Shown here: one piece after another, positions 44,806-53,983 of the stretch
How positions within the stretch are numbered: position 1 is the stretch's first letter
Layout: every line of letters begins with the position of its first letter
DNA from: Nereocystis luetkeana
Lineage: Eukaryota; Sar; Phaeophyceae; Laminariales; Laminariaceae
NCBI GenBank assembly: GCA_031213475.1
Contig: JARUPZ010000005.1
Location: forward strand, 12,719,260 to 12,783,259
Reading direction: 5' to 3'
Length of the DNA stretch: 64,000 bases
Translations under genes and position numbers: made by a program
Notes under the pieces: generated by a model
Database searches by the model: none
Told to the model about the DNA's origin: nothing
What the model saw: the letters and a program-made list of their open reading frames with translations, nothing else

Positions 44806-46230
44806 GGTATTCGCAGCAGCGCCTGGTGAAGACGAGGGCGGATCTCTCTATAGACATCCTGGCCTCCAGTACGTTGGGGGTTCAGTTGCGAGCTCCAATA
44901 GGCGTACGTACGAGTCTGGCCGCCTATCTTGGAGTCCGTTTCGCAGGTTGATGGGTTGTGAAAAGTTCTCGGCGCCGTGTGATTCGAAGAGTTTTAAGGC
45001 CTGGGCGTTGATCGAGTTTGTATCGTGGTGCCGGTCACCCCGGCGGTTCAAGTGGTTAACCTCGAATTCTACTTGTTTGGGTCCTGGGCTCGAGCCCCAC
45101 GTGGGTCAGACTTTGACTTTATTTGCAAAAATGAAAAAGGATTCAATTGTTGAGAGCGCCTTGCAGCGTGGGTAGGCACAATTCGATGCGAGTCGACGAG
45201 GGAAGAAAAGGCTGAAATCTTCTCGCGATAAAATTGAAGGCACGTACCGTAGCGGGAAGGGGGGAGAAGAGCCTGCTATGTGACCCCGGATCTGAGTTAC
45301 AAGTTGGAAAGAGAGAGAGAAGAAGATGTGCGAAGATAATGAATGGGATAAGAAAAAAAAACAAAAAACAATTATGTTTCAGAAGTAAACCTGGCGAATA
45401 CGAGTTCCGGGAAATCCGCGGAGGTGCAGTATTTCCATCGATTGAGGGTGGGAGTGGAGCTGCCGGCCACGGCTCCTGTAGTCCAGTGTGCGCTCAGAAG
45501 TTTTACACGCGCCCACGTGACGGCAGGAACGTCACGCCACGTCCGCTTACCGGTGTCTTTCGGTATGCTTTTCACGGGGGAAACCCTCATCCCCACGTCG
45601 GGCTCGGAGAGGAAAGTGTCGTGGCTGTGACTGTGTGTGAGTTATTTCCTCATGATGCGATCGGACTGAATGTTAACCGCTGAGTTGGGGGCGGTGCACC
45701 CTGTGCGCTGCCTGACGCGGGGTGACGTCGTGGTTTTCCACTACGGGCACACAGGTAGGAAACAGGCGAGGGCAACAGCCGGACAAGGTAGATGTGCGGT
45801 TAAAAAAGGGCATAAGGGGTATCAGGAACAGGTTGGCAGTGTGCGCGTGCGGACTCGAAGTGAGGTTCGTGGGCCAAGGTCGTCCTTTAGGGCAGACGGC
45901 GGGGCCGTTGCCTTTATGTTGGAGCTGATATCAAGTGTTCCTGGTTTTCCCGACCATGCCCCCCTTCCCTCGTATCGGTGTGACAAGGCCCTAAGAGTGC
46001 TTACGTAGGGTCGTGCCATTCGAGCAATCAAGGAGGGGGTGGCGAAGTCAGGTCGGAATTCCGACGAGTTCGCCCTGCACTCGTTGCGTACCGGAGCTGC
46101 GACCACGCTCGCGGCGGGGGGAGACATAGCGGAACGAGTTATCCAGAGAGAGGGTACATGGCGTACACGCGTATAACGTTTGTCCCCACGAGTACGTCCT
46201 GTTAGCTGGCGAGGGCAAAGGTAGCAGGAG
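44806..46230 (+). pseudogene. Degraded tyrosine recombinase
   Basis: Reads [39 protein letters not shown], then is cut by a SINE at 45031. It resumes about 45375 with VQYFHRLRVGVELPATAPVV and PVSFGMLFTGETLIPT in line with the intact gene, and later has [17 protein letters not shown] in a shifted frame. HSLRIG has become HSLRTG. Several shifts and stops follow. Confidence 0.85.
45031..45374 (+). mobile_element. tRNA-derived SINE, copy 2
   Basis: Aligns with 43090-43438 throughout: GGCGGTTCAAGTGGTTAACC, B-box variant GGCTCGAGCCC, body CAATTGTTGAGAGCGCCTTG, then a tail of mostly A (AAGAAAAAAAAACAAAAAAC). Its insertion is placed by comparing both sides with the intact recombinase gene. Confidence 0.85.
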
Positions 46231-46944
46231 AGAGAAAGCCGGGGGAAGAAACAGTGTGGGGGAGGAAATAACTACGGGTACGGTAAACAGTAATCTCACA
46301 CCACCTCGGGGTTGGAATAGTCGAATGGTACCGTACCATTCGGAGGCTTGGTCATCCGAGACAACTGTAGGTCGTACTAGTAGGGAACCCGGCCGGTATC
46401 ATGGTAGGGAAAAAGACGAAAAATAGGGTGGTCGAGATACTCCGGGTATTGCAGGAAGCTGCTAGAAAGGTATCTGGCCGAGGGGAAGAGCCTCTCTCCG
46501 GCGAATCAACAAACGATAATGATAATGCGATTCGGAAGATATGTAGTTTTGTCCGTAGACGAAGTAACGGCCTCCGCAAACGAAGTAACGGACAAAGCAG
46601 GTTTTATTGGTAGAGATAATATGGCATGTCGGTATTGGGAACTGGTCTAGAGCAAGTTTGGGTTTCAAGCGAAGACCTCGAACTCAATCCTTGCGAGCAA
46701 GGCATCGAACGTAGGTCCGCACCCCCACGCCGGGCACGAGCAAGTACGAGGTCCTGTGACGAGCACGGGCAGGGGTGAGGTAGTCGCTAGTTTGTCGATT
46801 CAAGCCAGGAAGTTGTGCTGTCGTTTCGGCCGCCCCACCCCCCCCCCCTATTGTTTCTTTCGAAGGGGGGGGGGGGGGCACGAGTAGCTGGTGTTACGGA
46901 GGGAAATGTATTTTCAAACTCTTACCTAATACTTTCGGGTTTGC

Positions 46945-47255
46945 ACCCACCAGTGTATATACCAGCGCAGTCCCACCAACAAATGCTTCTCGAGACTGAT
47001 TTGGTGCGGTAGCGACCCACCAACCTATTATTCCCGAGACTGGTGTGTAGCGGTAGCGACTCACGAATACACCAGCGCAGTTTCACCAGCCTATTGGCCC
47101 CGGGACTGATTTGTAGCGGTGGCGACCCACGAAGTTTCCAGCGCAGTCCTCCCGTAGACTGATTTGAAGCGCTAGCGACCCACCAATACACGAGCCCAGC
47201 CCCACTCACCTATGACTCTCGAGACTGATTTGAATCGGTAGCGATCCACCAATAA
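46945..47255. repeat. ~75-bp satellite
   Basis: About four to five units containing GAGACTGATTTG, GCGGTAGCGACCCACCAA, ACCAGCGCAGTCCCACC. Units differ by small changes and one is shortened. Confidence 0.8.
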
Positions 47256-47275
47256 TGTCCCAGCGTTGGGTGTGC

Positions 47276-47928
47276 TGCGTGCTATTTTCCGTGTTGTGTG
47301 TGCCTGCTGTGTGTCCAGTGTGTTTTCCCTGGATGCCACTCGTATGTGTTCTGTGTGCTAGCTGTGTGCCGCATGCTCCGGGTATTGGGTGCTGTCTGTG
47401 CTGTGTTTGGGTCCTTTTCATCACAATGTCACGCAGTCCCGCACCTGCTCTGCCTTCTATTCGCACAGAAACTCTTCCCCCGGATGCGTATACGCAACAA
47501 TTCGCTCTCCTTTTCGTCCCTTTTGCTTGTATCCCGGGGCTGATTGTACAGTGCACCTCGCATTTCTGTTTTGTCACGCTTATGGAAACCCCGACCTGTT
47601 TTCGCTGCATTCGATTTTCCGTGTATGTGTGCCTATTGTGTACCCAGTGTTTTCCTTGCGTGCTGTGTGTTCTGTATGCTTGCTTGCTCCTTACGATCTG
47701 GGTGTTGGGTTCGTGATGTGTGTGTGTTTGCTTTGCACTGTGTGGTGTATGTGGGTCCTGCTGTGCATCAGTGTCACGTAGTCCCGCACATGCTCTTCCT
47801 TCGTTTCACACAGAAACTCTCTCCCCGGATGCGTATACGACTACGATACACTTCCGTCTCGGTCTTCGTACCTTTTCTTGTACCTCGGGGCCGAGTGTAC
47901 AGTGGCCCTTGCATTTCCATTTTACTAC
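47276..47928 (+). repeat. ~330-bp direct duplication
   Basis: Unit 1 (about 47276-47580) and unit 2 (about 47612-47928) share blocks in the same order: TGTCACG(C/T)AGTCCCGCAC, ACAGAAACTCT, CCCCGGATGCGTATACG, TGTACAGTG. The first part of each is a T/G-rich TGTGTGCC-type tract. Confidence 0.75.
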
Positions 47929-47939
47929 GAGTGCAGGGC

Positions 47940-48296
47940 GCAGGGTTCGAACGAGCAGCCCGGTGCGTACCGCTTAGAGTGTTCGTCGCGCAACGACAAG
48001 GGTACACTGCTGTGTCGAGAGCGCAGAGCCTAAACGGGCTGTTTCTAGTACTCCCCGATAATGTCGTGCAGATTAGAGAGGAAGCGAAAACATTCATTAG
48101 GACGCGTTCCAGCGCACCGCTAGATGCCATCAAGGCTCTGGACGACATGCGGGCCGTCGAAGTAGACACGGATGGGAGAATTGTAAAGTATACCACGTTG
48201 TGGAATTCCAGCAGGCCCTACCTGAGTCCTGCACTCTGGAGTGGAGTATGGACAGCTTTTGTACAACCGCCGGGCACGTACGCGCATAGATCATGA
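47940..48296 (+). pseudogene. Possible PIF1/Helitron-type helicase fragment
   Basis: After a possible acceptor at 47938 the frame reads RVFVAQRQGYTAVSRAQSLN, then GLFLVLPDN. This looks like the last helicase motif (Q-x-Y-x-A-x-SRA-x-S-L-x-G-L) of superfamily-1B PIF1-like enzymes, also found in Helitrons. The frame continues for about 80 residues without further motifs. No other helicase motif is visible nearby, so it is a fragment or a last exon. Confidence 0.45.
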
Positions 48297-48374
48297 AGAA
48301 ACGTTAGGGCGTGAAAATATCAGAGAACGACTTGCTGTTTGAGATTTCCCGCGTTCATCAGGTCACATAATCAA

Positions 48375-48592
48375 CGAAAACAGCGTGCTCGCTGTGCGTT
48401 CGCCAAGGCACTATGACGTTGATCCCACCAACGCACGACTCTGGAAAACCACTTTCGCACCGAAACTCGCCACCCAAACGCGAAGACTTCTCTCCCACCA
48501 ACACACGAGTCCCGAACATCATCTTCTCGATAAAGCTATTAATAGCCACAATGTGACTCCGCTCCCACCTACACCCGACTCCCGAGAACCAC
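48375..48592 (+). repeat. ~70-bp satellite, left part
   Basis: Roughly three units with CTCCCACCAACACACGA, CTCCCGAAAACCATCTTCTC, GATAAAGCGAGCCACCA and TGTGACTTCGCT elements. The array is interrupted by the transposon at 48593 and resumes at 50490. Confidence 0.82.
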
Positions 48593-48712
48593 TAGGCCTA
48601 ATCTTCTAAGACGAGCGAAGCGAGCCGTAAGTCGGACTGGGAAATCGAGCGTAGCGAGGTATTAAGACGGCCGCAGGGCGAAAATTTTTCGACTAAGTCG
48701 CGCGAATTTCAA

Positions 48713-48890
48713 TCGTCTTAATCCATATTTTGCGTCTTAGCGCGTCTTGGACTCGTCTTAGCGCGTCTTAGCGCGTCTTAGACTCGTCTTAGCGCGCCTT
48801 AGACATGTCTTGGCACGTCTTAGATTCGTCTTGGCACGTCTTAGGTTCGTCTAGGCACGTCTTAGGTTCGTCTATAGGCACGTCTAAGCT
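48713..48890 (+). repeat. Left subterminal 10-bp motif array
   Basis: About a dozen copies of CGTCTTAGCG, CGTCTTGGCA and related words. These are likely transposase-binding sites by analogy with other DNA transposons. Confidence 0.8.
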
Positions 48891-50324
48891 CTTGGCAGTA
48901 CTAGAGCAAGAACTATGTCGAAAACTAACAGTTAGCTACTTCAACGAGGCACGGGTACAGCAATATACAGCAACCACACAACAACGTAGAGCGCCAGTAA
49001 ATACGGCAATAATCCAAGTATCAAGCTACCGGTACCTGATAAGTGCGATTATTACGTGTAATGATGGGCGAACAGCATTATCACGTACCTGGTACACCTA
49101 CGTGTCCTTGTTTGTTGGCATTTGGCGTCACGCGCAGCAGTACATAATTGATACCAGGTAGTACCTGGTATATTTGAATATTATTATTTCTCTTGCCATC
49201 CGACAATGTGCAGCATGATCTTCAACATGGATCACTCATAACTTTCCCGAAAGAAGAAAACCTCGGAAACAAAAGGAAACCCATGCACCAAGTCTAAATT
49301 TGAATATATATACCAGGTATATATATATGTGTACCAGGTATTTCTTTGTACATTTAATTCGTACATACGTGCCCATATTCGAAGTGAAAGCTCCGAAATC
49401 GCATTGCGAATAGAAGGCACCAGGTACCTACCTGGTTTATTACGTCGTTTGTTTTCCACGAGGACGAATATCATACCGTCAGCAATCGTGGATACCAACA
49501 AACTCAGATACAATTTTTCACGTATTAATAGTGTTAATAGTAGTATTATTAATATTAATAGCAACCTACGAAGCCACCAACGGGAAACAGAGAGTCTTAA
49601 GAGATAACTAACTACTGCAGTATTTAGTATTTGTCCTAAACGATGTCGTTCAAAGAACGACAAGTTAGTTGCATCCGCGGTGTGAGCATACCGACGGATT
49701 TTGCGCAAACCACTTTTAATATTACAACAATAGTAACTGCCCTGCCCACGGAACACATAAAGAGAGCAGTTGTTGTCCTATCTATGTTGGGCGTCCCAAA
49801 TAAGGCATTATGTCACCTACTATAGTATTATACCGATGTACCACGGTTATAACGTAGCAATATTAATAATAAATAGCAAACAAAAACGAGAAAACGAACA
49901 GCAGTATAGACTAGTCACCCTAAAGCATGCAACTTTTGTTTTGCAATATATATTACGACGTTAAGAACCAACACAACTTGAAACAACAGCAGTAGCAGTA
50001 ATCCTAAGGTAGGTAGTAGTATGTCGAAGAAATTGGAGTGGACCTTCGCCATCACACCCATCTTCTGCCAAGTGGCGAGAGAGGATAGAGATCATGTTAT
50101 ATTTTTCGTTTTTTCAAAGATAATAATGCCATCCTCGAAAATACGGAGAACCGGGTTCGATGTCCCCGGTGACAGAATAAAGCGCATGGAGGCCCGAGAA
50201 AAGAAGGTTCGAAAGAAGCAAGTTGGAGTAGTCGATTCATTTGTCGTCCCCGCTTTGTTTCCACCCATTTCCACAGCTCGCTGTGGTCGTGTCGACCCCC
50301 TAAGACGCCTCGACCGGCGCCTGG

Positions 50325-50460
50325 TGCATTGTAAGACGAATCTAAGACGTGCTAAGACGAATCTAAACGTGCCAAGACGAATCTAAGACGTGCCAAGACG
50401 CGATATAGCGAGTAAGACGGGCCTCTCTCTGAGAAACAGATTAAGACGTATTTTAAGACA
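50325..50460 (-). repeat. Right subterminal 10-bp motif array
   Basis: GTAAGACG, TCTAAGACGTGC and CTAAGACG words repeat as the inverted form of the left array. Confidence 0.8.
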
Positions 50461-50489
50461 CGTCTAAGAAGATTGGGCCTAAGAACCAC

Positions 50490-50925
50490 CTTCTCGCAAA
50501 AGCGAGCCCCCAAACCTCTGTGACTTTCTTTCCACCAACGGCCGACTCCCGAAAATCAAATTCTCGCCGAAGCGCGCCACCAAAGCGCCCTGACTTCGAT
50601 CGCACCAACACACGACTCACGGAAACCATCTTCTCGAATAAGCTAGCCACCATAAAACTCTGACTTTGCTCCCACAAATACACCACTCCCGAAAACAAAA
50701 TTCGCGCCGAAACGAGACACCATGTAACTTCGCTCACCACTTACACACGACTGCCGAAAAACATTATCTCGATAAAGCGGGCCACCCCAACGCTGTGACT
50801 TCGCTCGCACGAACACGTCTACCGGAAACCATCTTCTCGATAAAGCGAGCTACCAGAACGCGGTGACTTCGCTCCGTCTCCCGGGAACCATTTTCTCGTC
50901 AAAGCGAGCCACCAAAACATTGACA
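50490..50925 (+). repeat. ~70-bp satellite, right part
   Basis: About six units continuing the left array in the same orientation (TTCTCGATAAAGCG, GTGACTTCGCTC, CCGGAAACCATC). Confidence 0.82.
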
Positions 50926-51987
50926 TGACACTTCTAATTCACCCTTCTCCAGTCAATGTATTGTTTTTGTGTTATCTTCCGAACAGTCCCATTAAACAAA
51001 AGATGTTATACGTCAATTCCCTTGCAGTTGCGAATGGTGCGACTGTAGGATTCTGCGAAGGCAGCAACGCAAGTTTACGGACGGCATGTCAAAGACCGGG
51101 CGACATAAATCACCATAATTCAGTAAGCATGCTTTGAACACAGTTCTTGCTTCGTGACTTTTCCAAGCGCCATGTACTCGTGATTCGTCCATAAACAAAG
51201 TACTCTATTCATGCGTCATATAATATTAATGCACACAACAACCTGCGCATATTGCTAGCCGTCCTGGACCTCACTATTCTTGGCTAGATTGCGCCAGAAA
51301 ATACGTGCATGTTCCGTTTCCCTCCTAAACGACCGTTCATAAACTCAGCTATCTTACAAACACCATAGTACCCGAGCGCTGCGCTTTGGTGTTCAAGGCT
51401 AGGCGCAGTGCAGTACCCAAGCCCTTGCCTGCGTCCGTGGCGTCTGGCGGAGCCCCGTTGTTATCCACGTTTCCCGCCCTCCCAACCAACATCAATAACT
51501 GACCCTCGCACCAGCTCACTGGCCACAGAGGTCAGCGATGACACCATTCGCGGATCCAGCCCCAACGAGTGTATACTTTGCGCGGTCAACGTCTTCCTGT
51601 AGCACAAATCCGGATGCCCACTAGTAGGAAGCGCTGTACGCCCAACAACCTCGGCAACCGGGGTTAAGAAGTGTACACCCATAGTTACTGGACTGGAGAA
51701 GTGTACATATATTTAATGCCTGTTCCTTCACGCGGTCACCACGAACGGTCTTTCTAAGTTTTACCCGTGCGTGGACATAGAGTTCTGTACGGCCAGTTTA
51801 CTGTTCTAACACGTGGGTTAAGCGGGTCTAAGCAAATCCAGGCATGCTCCTTCGCCCAGATTCCACTCGTTTTTCTCCTTCAGAAAATCCACCCAATACA
51901 CCTGCACCGTAGGGGGGCTCAGGTAACCTCAAATCTCTCTATCCCTTAAAGGTTCGCGATATCGCGTCACACTACTCCCAGAATCGT
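50926..51987. other. Unassigned sequence downstream of the receptor kinase
   Basis: No gene or repeat recognised. It includes the 3' flank of the minus-strand gene. Confidence 0.4.
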
Positions 51988-53983
51988 CTATTTCCCCGAG
52001 GTTTGCATTTTCATGATGTCATTGAATGACGGGCGTTTTGTTGGCACGCTGGCCCAGCAGGCGTTGATAATTCTTGTGACATCGGCGGGCGAGTCGGCAG
52101 GAATTTCCGGGCGATCTTCTTTGAATACCACGCGTATGTAAATGTCTCTAGGACACGACTCGTCCGCCCAAGGAAGTTTCCGGGAAATTACTTCCCACAC
52201 AATCACTCCGAAGCTGTATACGTCGCTTGCGAAGGATGTACTCTCGGCACTGAGGACCTTGGGATGTCCGGGCAGATATTGGGGAAACACAAGGGAGTAC
52301 CGGATTAGTCACACCGTGCATTGTAAATGGGCTCTTCAACCTGCAAGCAAACCTCAAGACACAGTGCAACGAGTAAACGACAGGGACTGAAGCTTTCGCG
52401 GCAACAAAGCCCGACTACTACCGATGATGTGCCCCATGCCGGTATTGATCACACCATGCAACGAATTCGACGTTCATGCAGAATTCTCAGCCGACCGATG
52501 ATATTGTTCAACTCAGCCGAGGTCGTCGTAAAACTACAGATGGCCACAACACGACCGGTTGCCGAACAAATAGCGCCATTCAAGCACTAGGCCGTTGCGG
52601 ATATTACCAGGGAAACCACCCCAAAGGCCCTGAAACACCTGACTGGACATGGGTGGTGCCACATCTGTAGGAAGCCCGGCTTATGTTACCTACGCCGATC
52701 ATTCTTACCTCTGGAGCAGCCCAAGCGAAGCTCATGTGTGCATGTTGGTTAGCGCGGGTTGTGAAGGTGCCTACACCAGTAGTGTCAGTCAGCTGGGGCC
52801 ACTTGGCGGTCCCGAAATCGCCAATCTGGACATTGGCAGTAAGGTAAGCGGGAATTATTCTGCAAATCGCGTGTTCTTGGTACTACAGCGGAACGTGTGT
52901 ACGTCTCTTTTACCGAACGGTAAAATGTTTAGGTCGAACGCCCATGCATACCAATGAGGGGGTATCACAGTGCATGCGTGGCCGGAGTATTCGCGAGCTC
53001 GTAGACTCAGCCCGAGGACACTACCTCCAACGTGCAGACTAATTTCGGGATCGTGATTCACCTTAGCTCTACCAGTTCCGTCGAACAAGACGTTAGGTGA
53101 CTTGAGGTCCCCGTGTATTGTCTCCTTATGATGCAAGAATGCCATTCCTGCTGTGATGTCCCCGACGATACGGCGAGTCTGCTCTTGGGGAAGCGGTTCC
53201 ACAGTATCCTTGAGAAATGCCCGCAAGTCCCCACCAGAGAGCAACTCCATGACAAGGACGAGACTACCTTTGCGCGACGTGACTGCTCCGTACATGTGCA
53301 CTGTGTGCGGGCTCCGCAACCTGATCATTGCCTGCATCTCCCTCCAAAATGCGTTGCGCCGGGAATCGTTGTAGTAAATCTTGGATTCGAGTTGCTTCGT
53401 ACTTTGCGCCACCCCTTCCTTCAACCAAGTAGGCCTCCCCAGATCGTGTTCTACCTCCACCACCTTGTACATTCGCAGGGAAAGGGCGTATGATACGATG
53501 ACTCGCGGTCACGAATCGTGCGAAATAGTAATGTGGTAAACTACAGCAGTAATTGATTCAACAGCCATGCAGGCCACATGATTTATGATCCAGAGCCGCT
53601 CGCGATTATAAAGGATGCACCGACATTGTCGATAGTCGCCTCACATGTTTAATGCCCATGTTGGTCCTCATTCGCGAACGAATTTCCTGACTTTTTCGCT
53701 TGCTTTCGTTTGGCAGGGACCTTACCCCCAAGTCCGCATGAAGCTCACGGATACCCCATTGTATATTCGCTTCGATATACGTCCAGAGTCGCACCTTAGC
53801 AGCCACGTTCCGGCCGTTGTAGTCGGCGATGTAAACGGCGCCAAACCCGCCTTTGCCCAGCAGCTCATCTGTCACCATGACATCCCGCTCAGGGATTTCA
53901 ACCTTATCAAGGTTGCGCTGCCGCCGCATACGGCGGGCTTCTAGCAGCGTACCTCGTGACGGATCCAGTACCGAATTTGCGAC
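51988..53983 (-). CDS. TKL protein kinase domain exons
   Basis: Exon 53983-53795 has the glycine loop LGKGGFGAVY and ends at the ATP lysine (NVAAK). Exon 53463-53062 has the C-helix region (FWREMQAMIRLRSPHTVHMY), the hinge LVLVMELLSGGDLRAFL and the catalytic loop HGDLKSPNVLF. Exon 52825-52709 has IGDFGTAKW and AAPE. Exon 52257-51988 has SDVYSFGVIVWEVISRKLPW and the final RPSFNDIM. Lys, catalytic Asp, Asn and DFG Asp are all present; HRD is HGD. The DLKSPN and SDVYSFG wording marks the TKL group. The protein stops soon after the last subdomain. Confidence 0.92.

Larger units (their letters stand above)
44806..46886 (+). mobile_element. Second PAT/Ngaro element, truncated and degraded
   Basis: Plus-strand order: a broken recombinase frame (44806-46230), B1-like (about 46318-46540), A2-like (about 46541-46833), C/G hairpin spacer (46834-46880), then unrelated sequence. 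A1, gag, RT and B2 are missing. It belongs to the same family as 28561-36893 but is in the opposite orientation and clearly older. A SINE (45031-45374) is inserted in the recombinase. Confidence 0.87.
48593..50481. mobile_element. hAT-like DNA transposon with subterminal repeats
   Basis: The 1889-bp block has 21-bp terminal inverted repeats: left TAGGCCTAATCTTCTAAG.., right (reverse strand) TAGGCCCAATCTTCTTAG.., two mismatches. It is flanked by 8-bp direct repeats AGAACCAC (48585-48592 and 50482-50489). Removing it and one repeat restores an ordinary satellite unit. An 8-bp duplication and a TAGGC start fit the hAT superfamily. Inside each end are many copies of a GTCTTAGCRC-type motif in opposite orientations. 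Internal frames (49232-49756 minus, 50021-50386 plus) show no transposase, so it is probably non-autonomous. Confidence 0.85.

Noticed and set aside
49232..49756. Minus-strand frame in the hAT-like element as a transposase
   Set aside because: It has a long Leu/Ile run and none of the hAT catalytic or dimerisation signatures.
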